A stretch of DNA of 64,000 nt. It comes from Isoetes taiwanensis. Taxonomy: Eukaryota; Streptophyta; Lycopodiopsida; Isoetales; Isoetaceae. Numbering within the stretch: position 1 is the first letter of the stretch; each line of letters starts with the position of its first letter. Below, piece after piece: positions 36,901-49,600 of the stretch. The notes under the pieces are model-generated. The model saw only the letters and a program-made list of their open reading frames with translations, was not told where the DNA came from and ran no database searches. The translations under genes were made by a program, and so were the position numbers. Location: contig JAJEKV010000001.1 in the NCBI GenBank assembly GCA_021234155.1, forward strand, positions 19,670,558-19,734,557. Direction: 5' to 3'.

Positions 36901-39900
36901 AGAGGAAATTCGGGCAAGCAGCCTTCCGGGATTTTAGGGTCCCCGCCTCAAGGCCAACACCCCCACTCCACGCCAAGTCACGGCAAGCAAGGTCCCTACC
37001 GACCGGACAAGGAGAGGGCCTCCAAACGAAACCCCGTGGGCTGCCGTGTTCTAGAAGGGTTTTGCATTTTGGGGCCAAGACTTGGTCTGCTGCACTTGGG
37101 ACCCGCCGAGAAGCCGCAGCGGAGAATACGGAGCAAGGGGAACCGACGGAGCGGAGTTTGGGGGCCCTCCTCCCCGATGTGGCAAGTAGAAGTCGGGGGC
37201 TTTTGCAAAGGGCAAGACATTCACAAATTCGCAATTAATGCATTGTACTAAAATAAATTTGATTTTTGCCACCGATTCCTAATTCATCTCCAAAGACACA
37301 CAGCCCCAATTTTTGAAATTTTCTGAGAAGGTCTAGGTCAAAGGGTTAGCATTAGAATGGCCGGGCAGCCCGCTGTGGCAACCGAGCTGGCACCCTTCCC
37401 CAAGTCAAACGAGACCAGACCTTGGTGGGATCCCTCACAAGAGGGGAGAGTCCTGACCCCAAGAGGCGGGATCCAAAAAAAAAGTTCCCGAGGCAGCCCC
37501 TTCCCCGGCAAAGGGCCCCGGGGGGGCTGACGCTAATGACCACCCTCCCGAGCCCGGTTCCCCTATCCGACCGCTGATCCTCCTGGCCGTGGGCCCCTCT
37601 TCGGGAAGGCCCAAAAGATTCCAGATCGGTCCGGAGAACTTGTCAAACCGCTGGGCGGCCCCGAGGTCTGGCCTTGTATAAACCGCAGTTGTTTTGTCGC
37701 TCGGCACCGGGAGGTTCGGAATGGCAAATCGACCCCGCCAAATCGTCCGAATGGCTAAATTACCCTAGGGAGCAAGTTACAAGGTCGGTTTTGCAAAAGA
37801 AAGAAACACTCACGCCCTCCACGGCAGTATCCCGCACCCACATCCTAGGCCAATTGACTACGAAAGTGTGATGGAAGTGAGCTACTTTGGCGCTTCTTGA
37901 GGTCGGGTGGTCTTCCGCCACGGAACTTGGTCCCCTGTGGCAATGTCGACGTTCTGAGTCCATTGGCAGAGCCAAATCGCGATTCCGGAGAGGGGAGGTT
38001 GCCCGTCCGTCCCCAGGGCCTTGGGGAGAGGAAATTCGGGGCAAGCAGCTTCCGGGGGGATTTTAGGGTCCCCGCTCAAGGCCAACACCCCCACTCCACG
38101 CCAAGTCACTTCACGCAAGGTCCCCGCCGACCGACAAGGAGAGGGCCTCCAAAACGAAACCCCGTGGGTTGCCGTGTTCTAGAAGGGTTTGCGCTTTGGG
38201 GCCAAGACTTGGTCTCTGCACTTGGGACCTCGCCGAGAAGCCGCAACGGAGAATACGGAGCAAGGGGAAACGACGGAGCGGAGTTTGGGCCTGTCCCCTC
38301 CTCCCGATGTGGCAAGTAGAAGTCGGGGGGCTTTTGCAAAGGGCAAGACATTCACAAATTCGCAATTAATGCATTGTACTAAAATAAATTCTGATTTTTT
38401 GCCACTGGATTCCTAATTCATCTCCACACACAGCCCAATTTCGAAATTTTTTGGAGAAGGTCTAGGTCAAAGGGTTAGCATTAGAACGGTCGGGCAGCCC
38501 GCTGTGGCAACCGAGCTGGCACCCTTCCCCAAGTCAAACGAGACCAGACCTTGCAGGATCCTCACAAGAGGGGAGAGTCCGGACCCCAAGAGGCGGGATC
38601 CAAAAGTTCCCGAGGCAGCCCTTCCCCGGCGCCCCCGGGGTCGTGACGCTAATGACCACCTCCCGAGCCCGGTTCCCCTATCCGACCGCTGATCCTCCTG
38701 GCCGTGGGCCCTCTTTGGGAAGGCCCAAAAGATTCCAGATGACGGTCCGGGAGAACTTGTCAAACCGGGGGCGCCCCGAGGTCGGGGTCTTGTATAAACC
38801 GCAGTGTTTTGTCGTTTCGGGCACCGGGAGGTCCGGAATGGCAAATCGACCGCCAAATCGTCCGAATGGCTAAATTACCCTAGGGAGCAAGTTACAAGGT
38901 CGGTTTTGCAAAAAGAAAGAAACACTCACGCCTCCACGAGCAAAGATCCCGCACCCACATCCTAGGCCAATTGACTACGAGTGTGATGGAAGTGAGCTAC
39001 TTTGGCACTTCTTGGAGGTCGGGTGGTCTTTTGGCCACAGAACTTGGTCCCAAGGGCAATGTCGATGTCCTGAGTCCATTGGCAGAGCCAAATCGCGATT
39101 CCCGAGAGGGAGGTTGCCCGCCCGGCCCCTGTGGCCTTGGGGAGAGGAAATTCGGGGCAAGCAGCCGGGGATTTTAGGGTCCCCGCCTCAAGGCCAACAC
39201 CCCCACTCCACGCCAAGTCACGCAAGGTCCCTACCGAACCGACAAGGAGAGGGCCTCCAAACGTAAACCCCGTGGGTTGCCGTGTTCTAGAAGGGTTTGC
39301 ATTTTGGGGCCAAGACTTGGTCTGTTGCACTTGGGACCTCGGCCGAGAAGCCGCAAACGGAGAATACGGAGCAAGGGGAACCGACGGAGCGGAGTTTGGG
39401 CCTGTCCCCTCCTCCCGATGTGGCAAGTAGAAGTCGGGGGGGCGCTTTTGCAAAGTTGGCAAGACATTCACAAATTCGCAATTAATGCATTGTACTAAAA
39501 ATAAATTCTGATTTTTTGCCACCGGATTCCTAATTCATCTCCAAAGACACAGCCCAATTTTCGAAATTTTCGGAGAAGGTCTAGGTCAAAGGGTTAGCAT
39601 TAGAATCGTCGGGCAGCCCGCTGTGGGTGGCAACCGAAGCTGGCACCCTTCCCCAAGTCAAACGAGACCAGGACCTTGCAGGATCCTCACAAGAGGGGAG
39701 AGTCCCGACCCCAAGAGGCGGGATCCAAAAGTTCCCGAGGCAGCCCTTCCCCCGCGCCAGCCCCCGGGGCTGTGACGCTAATGACCACCCTCCCGGAGCC
39801 CGGTTCCCCCTATCCGACCGCTGATCCTCCTGGCCAGGGCCCTCTTTCGAAGGCCCAAAAGATTCCAGATCGGGTCCGGGAGAACTTGTCAAACCGCTGG

Positions 39901-42900
39901 GCGCCCCGAGGTCTGGCCTTGTATAAACCGCAGTGTTTTGTCGCTCGGGCACCGGGAGGTTCCGGAATGGCAAATCGACCGCCAAATCGTCCGGAATGGC
40001 TAAATTACCCTAGGGAGCAAGTTACAAGGTCGGTTTTGCAAAAGAAAGAAACACTCACGCCTCCCCACGACAAGATCCCGCACCCACATCCTAGGCCAAT
40101 TGACTACGAAAGTGTGATGGAAGTGAGCTACTTTGGCGCTTCTTGGAGGTCGGGTGGTCTTCGGCCACGGAACTTGGTCCCTGTGGCAATGTCGACGTTT
40201 CGAGTCCATTGGCAGAGCCAAATCGCGATTTCGAGAGGGGAGGTTGCCCGCCCGCCCCCGTGGCCTTGGGAGAGGAAATTCGGGCAAGCAGCTTCGGGGA
40301 TTTTAGGGTCCCCGCCTCAAGGCCAACACCCCCACTCCACGCCAAGTCACGGCGCAAGGTCCCCGGCCGACCGACAAGGAGAGGGCCTCCAAACGAAACC
40401 CCGTGGGTTGCCGTGTTCTAGAAGGGTTTGCGCTTTGGGGGCCAAGACTTGGTCTGTTGCACTTGGGACCTCGCCGAGAAGCCGCAATGAGAATACGGAG
40501 CAAGGGGAACCGACGGAGCGGAGTTTGGGCCTGTCCTCCTCCCGATGTGGCAAGTAGAAGTCGGGGGCTTTTGCGCTGGCAAGACATTCACAAATTCAGT
40601 AATTAATGCATTGTAACGAAAATAAATTTGATTTTTTGCCACTGGATTCCTAATTCATCTCCAAAGACACAGCCCAATTTTCGAAATTTTCTGAGAAGGT
40701 CTAGGTCAAAGGGTTAGCATTAGAATGGGTCGGGCAGCCCGCTGTGTGGCAACCGAGCTGGCACCCTTCCCCAAGTCAAACGAGACCAGACCTTGCAGTG
40801 GATCCTCACAAGAGGGGAGAGTCCGACCCCAAGAGGCGGATCCAAAAGTTCCCGAGGCAGCCCTTCCCCGGCAAGCCCTGGGGGTCTGACGCTAATGACC
40901 ACCTCCCGAGCCCTGCTCCCCTATCCGACCGCTGATCCTCCGGCCGTGGGCCCTCTTGGGAAGGCCCAAAAGATTCCAGATCGGGTCCGGGAGAACTTGT
41001 CAAACCGCTGGGCGCCCCGAGGCCTGGCCTTGTATAAACCGCAGTGTTTTGTCGTTTCGCACCGGGAGGTTCCGAATGGCAAATCGACCCCCGCCAAATC
41101 GTCCGGAATGGCTTAAATTACCCTAGGGAGCAAGTTACAAGGTCGGTTTTGCAAAAAGAAAGAAACACTCACGCCCTCCACGACAAAGATCCCGCACTCC
41201 ACATCCTAGGCCAATTGACTACGAGTGTGATGGAAGTGAGCTACTTTGGCGCTTCTTGGAGGTCGGGTGGTCTTCGCCACGGAACTTGGTCCCTGTGGCA
41301 ATGTCGACGCCCTCGAGTCCATTGGCAGAGCCAAATCGCGATTCCCGGGAGGGGAGGTTGCCCGTCCGGCCCCTGTGGCCTTGGGGAGAGGAAATTGGGC
41401 AAGCAGCTTCCGGGATTTTAGGGTCCCCGCCTCAAGGCCAACACCCCCACTCCACGCCAAGTCACGGCGCAAGGTCCAGCCGACCGACAAGGAGAGGGCC
41501 TCCCAAACGAAACCCCGTGGGCTGCCGTGTTCTAGAAGGGTTTGCATTTTGGGGCCAAGACTTGGTCTGCTGCACTTGGGACCTCGCCGAGAAGCCGCAA
41601 TGAGAATACGGAGCAAGGGGAACCGACGGAGCGGAGTTTGGGCCTGCCCTCCTCCCGATGTGGCAAGTAGAAGTCGGGGGGGCTTTTGCAAAGTGGCAAG
41701 ACATTCATAAAAATTAATGCATTGTACGAAAAATAAATTTTCTGATTTTTGCCACCGGATTCCTAATTCATCTCCAAAGCACACAGCCCCAATTTTCGAA
41801 ATTTTCGAGAAGGTCTAGGTCAAAGGGTTAAGATTAGAATGGTCGGGCAGCCCAAGGTGGCAACCGAGCCGGCACCCTTCCCCAAGTCAAACGAGACCAG
41901 GACCTTGCAGGATCCTCACAAGAGGGGAGAGTCCGGACCCCAAGAGGCGGATCCAAAAGTTCCCGAGGCAGCCCTTCCCCGGCAAGGGCCCCCGGGGGTG
42001 CAGACGCTAATGACCACCCTCCCGAGCCCGGCTCCCCTATCCGACCGCTGATCCTCCCGGTGGGCCCTCTTCGAAGGCCCAAAAGATTCCAGATCGGGTC
42101 CGGGAGAACTTGTCAAACCGCTGGGCGCCCCGAGGTCGGGCCTTTGTATAAACCGCAGTGTTTTGTCGCTCGGCACCGGGAGGTCCGAATGGCAAATCGA
42201 CCGCCAAATCGTCCGAATGGCGTAAATTACCCTAGGGAGCAAGTTACAAGGTCGGTTTTGCAAAAGAAAGAAACACTCACGCCTCCACGACAAGATCCCG
42301 CACCCACATCCTAGGCCAATTGACTACGAGTGTGATGGAAGTGAGCTACTTTGGCGCTTCTTGGAGGTCGGGTGGTCTTCTGGCCACGGAACTTGGTCCC
42401 CAGGGCAATGTCGACGTTCTGAGTCCATTGGCAGAGCCAAATCGCGATTCCGGAGAGGGGAGGTTGCCCGTCCGTCCCTAGGGCCTTGGGGAGAGGAAAT
42501 TCGGGGCAAGCAGCTTCCGGGGGGATTTTAGGGTCCCCGCCTCAAGGCCAACACCCCCACTCCACGCCAAGTCACGGCGCAAGGTCCCAGCCGACCGACA
42601 AGGAGAGGGCCTCCGAAACGTAAACCCTGTGGGTTGCCAGGTTCTAGAAGGGTTTGCATTTTGGGGGCCAAGACTTGGTCTGTTGCACTTGGGACCTGGC
42701 CGAGAAGCTGCAGCGGAGAATACGGAGCAAGGGGAACTGACGGAGCGGAGTTTGGGCCTGTCCTCCTCCCGATGTGGCAAGTAGAAGTCTGGGGGCTTTT
42801 GCAAAGGGCAAGACATTCATAAATTCGCAATTAATGCATTGTAATTAAAATAAATTTCTGATTTTTTGCCACCGGATTCCTAATTCATCTCCAAAGACAC

Positions 42901-45900
42901 AGCCCAATTTTCAAATTTTCTGAGAAGGTCTAGGTCAAAGGGTTAGCATTAGAACGGGTCGGGCAGCCCGCTGGTGGCAACCGAGCTGGCACCCTTCCCC
43001 AAGTCAAACGAGACCAGACCTTGCAGGATCCCTCACAAGAGGGGAGAGTCCGGACCCCAAGAGGCGGATCCAAAAGTTCCCGAGGCAGCTCTTTCCCGGG
43101 CCGGGCCCCGGGGGGCTGCACGCTAATGACCACCTCCCCGAGAGCCCGGCTCCCCTATCCGACCGCTGATCCTCCGGGGCCCTCTTCGGGAAGGCCCAAA
43201 AGATTCCAGATCGTCCCGGAGAACTTGTCAAACCGCTGGGGCCCCGAGGTCGGCCTTGTATAAACCGTAGTGTTTTGTCGCTCGCACCGGGAGGCTCCGA
43301 ATGGCAAATCGACCGCCAAATCGTCCGAATGGCTAAATTACCCTAGGGAGCAAGTTACAAGGTCGGTTTTGCAAAAGAAAGAAACACTCACGCCTCCACG
43401 GCTAAAGATCCCGCACCCACATCCTAGGCCAATTGACTACGAAAGTGTGATGGAAGTGAGCTACTTTGGCGCTTCTTGGAGGTCGGGTGGTCTTCTGGCC
43501 ACGGAACTTGGTCCCCTGTGGCAATGTCGACGTTTCGAGTCCATTGGCAGAGCCAAATCGCGATTCCGAGAGGGGAGGTTGCCCGGCCCGGCCCCTCGTG
43601 GCCTTGGGGAGAGGAAATTCGGGCAAGCAGCTTCCCGGGATTTTAGGGTCCCCGCCTCAAGGCCAACACCCCCACTCCACGCCAAGTCACACGCAAGGTC
43701 CCTACCGACCGGACAAGGAGAGGGCCTCCAAACGTAAAACCCCGTGGGCTGCCGTGTTCTAGAAGGGTTTATGCTTTTGGGGCCAAGACTTGGTCTGCTG
43801 CACTTGGACCGGGCCGAGAAGCCGCAGCCGAGAAGAATACGGAGCAAGGGGAACCGACGGAGCGGAGTTTGGGCCTGTCCTCCTCCCGATGTGGCAAGTA
43901 GAAGTCGGGGGCGCTTTTTGCTGGCAAGACATTCATAAATTCGCAATTAATGCATTGTACTAAAATAAATTCTGATTTTTTTGCCACTGGATTCCTAATT
44001 CATCTCCAAAGACACAGCCCAATTTTCGAAATTTTCTGGAGAAGGTCTAGGTCAAAGGGTTAGCATTAGAACGGCTCGGGCAGCCCGCTGTGTGGCAACC
44101 GAAGCTGGCACCCTTCCCCAAGTCAAACGAGACCGTGACCTTGGTGGGATCCTCACAAGAGGGGAGAGTCCTGACCCCAAGAGGCGGGATCCAAAAGTTC
44201 CCGAGGCAGCCCTCTTCCCGGCGCCGCCCCCGGGGCTGACGCTAATGACCACCCCTCCCGGAGCCCGGTCCCCTATCCGACCGCTGATCCTCCCGGCCGT
44301 GGGCCCCTTCGAAGGCCCAAAAGATTCCAGATCGGTCCGGGAGAACTTGTCAAACCGCGGGGCGTCCTGAGGTCGGCCTTGTATAAACCGTAGTGTTTTG
44401 TCGTTCGGGCACCGGGAGGCTCCGGAATGGCAAATCGACCCTGCCAAATCGTCCGAATGGCGTAAATTAGCCTAGGGAGCAAGTTACAAGGTCGGGTTTT
44501 GCAAAAGAAAGAAACACTCACGCCTCCACGCTAAAGATCCCGCACCCACATCCTAGGCCAATTGACTACGAGTGTGATTGAAGTGAGCTACTTTGGCGCT
44601 TCTTGGAGGTCGGGTGGTCTTCTGGCCACAGAACTTGGTCCCTAGGGCAATGTCGACGTTCTGAGTCCATTGGCAGAGCCAAATCGCGGTTCCGGAGAGG
44701 GGAGGTTGCCCGTCCGGCCCCCGTGGCCTTGGGGAGAGGAAATTCGGGCAAGCAAGCTTCCCGGGATTTTAGGGTCCCCGCCTCAAGGCCAACACCCCCA
44801 CTCCACGCCAAGTCACGGGCAAGAAGGTCCCGCCGAACCGACAAGGAGAGGGCCTCAAACGTAAAACCCCGTGGGCTGCCGTGTTCTAGAAGGGTTTGCA
44901 TTTTGGGGCCAAGACTTGGTCTGTTGCACTTGGGACCGGCCGAGAAGCCGCAGCGGAGAATATGGAGCAAGGGGAACCGACGGAGCGGAGTTTGGGGCCT
45001 GTCCTCCTCCCGATGTGGCAAGTAGAAGCGGGGGGGCTTTTGCAGCTGGCAAGACATTCACAAAATCGCAATTAATGCATTGTACGAAAATAAATTCTGA
45101 TTTTTGCCACCGGATTCCTAATTCATCTCCAAAGACAGCCCAATTTTGAAATTTTTGGAGAAGGTCTAGGTCAAAGGGTTAGCATTAGAACGGCCGGGCA
45201 GCCCGCTGGGTGGCAACCGAGCCGGCACCCTCCCCCAAGTCAAACGAGACCAGACCTTGCAGGGATCCCTCACAAGAGGGGAGAGTCCGGACCCCAAGAG
45301 GCGGATCCAAAAAGTTCCCGAGGCAGCCCTTCCCGGCAGCAGCCCCGGGGTCGACTGACGCTAACGACCACCTCCCGAGCCCGGCCTCCCCTATCCGACC
45401 GCTGATCCTCCTGGCCGTGGGCCCCTCTTCGAAGGCCCAAAAGATTCCAGATCGGGTCCGGAGAACTTGTCAAACCTGGCCGCCCCGAGGTCTGGCCTTG
45501 TATAAACCGCAGTGTTTTGTCGTCGGGCACCGGGAGGCTCCCGAATGGCAAATCGACCCCGCCAAATCGTCCGAATGGCTAAATTACCCTAGGGAGCAAG
45601 TTACAAGGTCGGTTTTGCAAAAGAAAGAAACACTCACGCCTCCACTCAACAAGATCCCGCACCCACATCCTAGGCCAATTGACTACGAAAGTGTGATGGA
45701 AGTGAGCTACTTTGGCGCTTCTTGAGGTCGGGTGGTCTTCTCGCCACGGAACTTGGTCCCCGTGGCAATGTCGACGTTTCGAGTCCATTGGCAGAGCCAA
45801 ATCGCGATTCCTCGAGGGGAGGTTGCCCGCCCGGCCCCTGTGGCCTTGGGGAGAGGAAATTTGGGCAAGCAGCCGGGGATTTTAGGGTCCCCGCCTCAAG

Positions 45901-46154
45901 GCCAACACCCCCACTCCACGCCAAGTCACGCCAAGGTCCCCGCCGACCGACAAGGAGAGGGCCTCCAAACGAAACCCCGTGGGTTGCCGTGTTCTAGAAG
46001 GGTTTGCATTTTGGGGCCAAGACTTGGTCTGTTGCACTTGGGACCTCGCCGCAGAAGCCGCAGCGGAGAATACGGAGCAAGGGGAACCGACGGAGCGGAG
46101 TTTGGGCCTGTCCTCCTCCCGATGTGGCAAGTAGAAGTCTGGGGGCTTTTGTGC

Positions 46155-46255
46155 TGGCAAGACATTCACAAATTCGCAATTAATGCATTGTACTAAAAAT
46201 AAATTCTGATTTTTGCCACTGGATTCCTAATTCATCTCCAAAGACACAGCCCAAT
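46155..46255 (+). other. AT-rich patch, one per monomer (example)
   Basis: Each GC-rich monomer has one AT-rich patch of about 100 bp just before the phase marker, containing ACATTCACAAATTCG, AATTAATGCATTGTA and AAAATAAATTCTGATTTTT. It stays aligned in every monomer inspected. It may be a nucleosome-poor or attachment segment, by inference only. Confidence 0.6.
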
Positions 46256-46607
46256 TTTCAAATTTTCGGAGAAGGTCTAGGTCAAAGGGTTAGCATTAGA
46301 ATGGTCGGGCAGCCCAGGTGTGGCAACCGAAGCCGGGCACCCTTCCCCAAGTCAAACGAGACCAGACCTTGCAGGATCCTCACAAGAGGGGAGAGTCCTG
46401 ACCCCAAGAGGCGGGATCCAAAAAGTTCCCGAGGCAGCCCTTCCCGGCAGCGCCCCCGGGGCTGTGACGCTAATGACCACCTCCCCGAGCCCGGCCCCTA
46501 TCCGACCGCTGATCCTCCTGGGCCAGGGGCCCCTCTTCGAAGGCCCAAAAGATTCCAGATCGGCCCCGAGAACTTGTCAAACCGCCGGGGCGCCCCGAGG
46601 CTCTGGC

Positions 46608-46620
46608 CTTGTATAAACCG
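46608..46620 (+). promoter_or_regulatory. Conserved TATAAA motif, one per monomer (example)
   Basis: CTTGTATAAACCGCAG lies about 335 bp after the phase marker. TATAAA is present at the equivalent place in 26 of 28 monomers (for example 34,292, 39,918, 49,963, 59,701). It is lost near 58,650 and 62,830, and 63,963 has TATATAAA. It resembles a Pol II TATA box in sequence. No transcript evidence exists here, so promoter activity is a hypothesis. Confidence 0.35.
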
Positions 46621-49600
46621 CAGTGTTTTGTCGCTCGGGCACCGGGAGGTCCTAATGGCAAATCGACCCCGCCAAATCGTCCGAATGGCGTAAATTACCC
46701 TAGGGAGCAAGTTACAAGGTCGGTTTTGCAAAAAAGAAAGAAACACTCACGCCTCCACGCAAAGATCCCGCACCCACATCCTAGGCCAATTGACTACGAG
46801 TGTGATGGAAGTGAGCTACTTTGGCGCTTCTTGGAGGTCGGGTGGTCTTCTGGCCACGGAACTTGGTCCCCAGGGCAATGTCGACGTTCTGAGTCCATTG
46901 GCAGAGCCAAATCGCGATTCCGGAGCGGGGAGGTTGCCCGTCCGTCCCCAGGGCCTTGGGGAGAGGAAATTCGGGGCAAGCAGCTTCCAGGGGGATTTTA
47001 GGGTCCCCGCCTCAAGGCCAACACCCCCACTCCACGCCAAGTCACGCGCAAGGTCCCGGCCGAACCGGACAAGGAGAGGGCCTCCCAAACGAAACCCCGT
47101 GGGTTGCCGTGTTCTAGAAGGGTTTGCATTTTGGGGGCCAAGACTTGGTCTGTTGCACTTGGGACCTCGCCGAGAAGCTGCAACGGAGAATACGGAGCAA
47201 GGGGAACTGACGGAGCGGAGTTTGGGCCTGTCCTCCTCCCGATGTGGCAAGTAGAAGTCGGGGGGCGCTTTTGCAGTGGCAAGACATTCACAAATTCGCA
47301 ATTAATGCATTGTACGAAAATAAATTCTGATTTTTTGCCAGCTGGATTCCTAATTCATCTCCAAAGACACAGCCCAATTTTCGAAATTTTCTGGAGAAGG
47401 TCTAGGTCAAAGGGTTAGCATTAGAACGGTCGGGCAGCCCGCTGCGGTGGCAACCGAAGCCTGGCACCCTTCCCCAAGTCAAACGAGACCAGGACCTTGC
47501 AGGATCCCTCACAAGAGGGGAGAGTCCTGGACCCCAAGAGGCGGGATCCAAAAGTTCCCGAGGCAGCCCCTTCCCGGCAGCCCCCGGGGGCTGCAGACGC
47601 TAATGACCACCCTCCCGGAGCCCGGTTCCCCTATCCGACCGCTGATCCTCCGGCCGGGGCCCCTTCGGGAAGGCCCAAAAGATTCCAGACGGTCCCGGGA
47701 GAACTTGTCAAACCGCTGGGCGCCCCGAGGTCGGCCTTGTATAAACCGCAGTGTTTTGTCGCTCGGCACCGGGAGGTCCGAATGGCAAATCGACCCCGCC
47801 AAATCGTCCGAATGGCTAAATTACCCTAGGGAGCAAGTTACAAGGTCGGTTTTGCAAAAAAGAAAGAAACACTCACGCCTCCACGGCAAAGATCCCGCAC
47901 CCACATCCTAGGCCAATTGACTACGAAAGTGTGATGGAAGTGAGCTACTTTGGCGCTTCTTGGAGGTCGGGTGGTCTTCCGCCACGGAACTTGGTCCCTG
48001 TGGCAATGTCGACGCTTGAGTCCATTGGCAGAGCCAAATCGCGATTCCGGAGCGGGGAGGTTGCCCGTCCGTCCCCAGGGCCTTGGGGAGAGGAAATTCG
48101 GGGCAAGCAGTTTCCGGGGGGATTTTAGGGTCCCCGCTCAAGGCCAACACCCCCACTCCACGCCAAGTCACGACCAAGGTCCCGGCCGACCGACAAGGAG
48201 AGGGCCTCCAAACGTAAACCCCCGTGGGCTGCCGTGTTCTAGAAGGGTTTGCGCTTTGGGGCCAAGACTTGGTCTGTTGCACTTGGGACCTCGCCGAGAA
48301 GCTGCAGCGGAGAATACGGAGCAAGGGGAACTGACGGAGCGGAGTTTGGGCCTGTCCTCCTCCCGATGTGGCAAGTAGAAGTCGGGGGGGGCTTTGGCAA
48401 AGGGCAAGACATTCATAAATTCGCAATTAATGCATTGTACTAAAATAAATTTTGATTTTTTGCCACCTGGATTCCTAATTCATCTCCAAAGACACAGCCC
48501 AATTTTCGAAATTTTCTGAGAAGGTCTAGGTCAAAGGGTTAGCATTAGAATGGGTCGGGCAGCCCGCAGGTGGCAACCGAAGCCGGGCACCCTTCCCCAA
48601 GTCAAACGAGACCAGACCTTGCAGGATCCTCACAAGAGGGGAGAGTCCGACCCCAAGAGGCGGGATCCAAAAGTTCCCGAGGCAGCCTTTCCGGGCAGCC
48701 CCGGGGGTCAGACGCTAATGACCACCTCCCCGAGCCCGGTGCCCCTATCCGACCGCTGATCCTCCGGCCAGGGGCCCTTCTTCGAAGGCCCAAAAGATTC
48801 CAGATCGGTCCGAGAACTTGTCAAACCGCTGGGCGCCCCGAGGTCTGGCCTTGTATAAACCGCAGTTGTTTTGTCGCTCGCACCGGGAGGCTCCTGAATG
48901 GCAAATCGACCCCGCCAAATCGTCCGGAATGGCTTAAATTACCCTAGGGAGCAAGTTACAAGGTCGGTTTTGCAAAAGAAAGAAACACTCACGCCTCCAC
49001 GAGCAAGATCCCGCACCCACATCCTAGGCCAATTGACTACGAGTGTGATGGAAGTGAGCTACTTTGGCTTCTTTGAGGTCGGGTGGTCTTCTCGCCACGG
49101 AACTTGGTCCCTGTGGCAATGTCGACGTTTCGAGTCCATTGGCGAGCCAAATCGCGATTCCGAGAGGGAGGTTGCCCGCCCGGCCCCCGTGGCCTTGGGG
49201 AGAGGAAATCGGGGCAAGCAGCCTCCGGGGATTTTAGGGTCCCCGCCTCAAGGCCAACACCCCCACTCCACGCCAAGTCACACGCAAGGTCCCGACCGAC
49301 AAGGAGAGGGCCTCCGAAACGTAAACCCTGTGGGTTGCCAGGTTCTAGAAGGGTTTGCGTTTTGGGGGCCAAGACTTGGTCTGTTGCACTTGGGACCTCG
49401 CCGAGAAGCTGCAGCGGAGAATACGGAGCAAGGGGAACTGACGGAGCGGAGTTTGGGCCTGTCCTCCTCCCGATGTGGCAAGTAGAAGTCGGGGGGCGCT
49501 TTTGCAGTGGCAAGACATTCATAAATTCGCAATTAATGCATTGTACGAAAATAAATTTGATTTTTTGCCACCGGATTCCTAATTCATCTCCAAAGACACA

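Noticed and set aside
36623-37234. 203-codon minus-strand frame, and similar minus-strand frames ending near the AT patch
   Set aside because: The translated phrase recurs in many monomers but its start, end and frame shift each time, and it overlaps equally long plus-strand frames. There is no sign of codon-level constraint.
39676-40557. 293-codon plus-strand frame in the satellite
   Set aside because: Matching segments in neighbouring monomers fall in different frames and are broken by indels, frames are open on both strands, and no domain is recognisable. It is a by-product of GC-rich composition.
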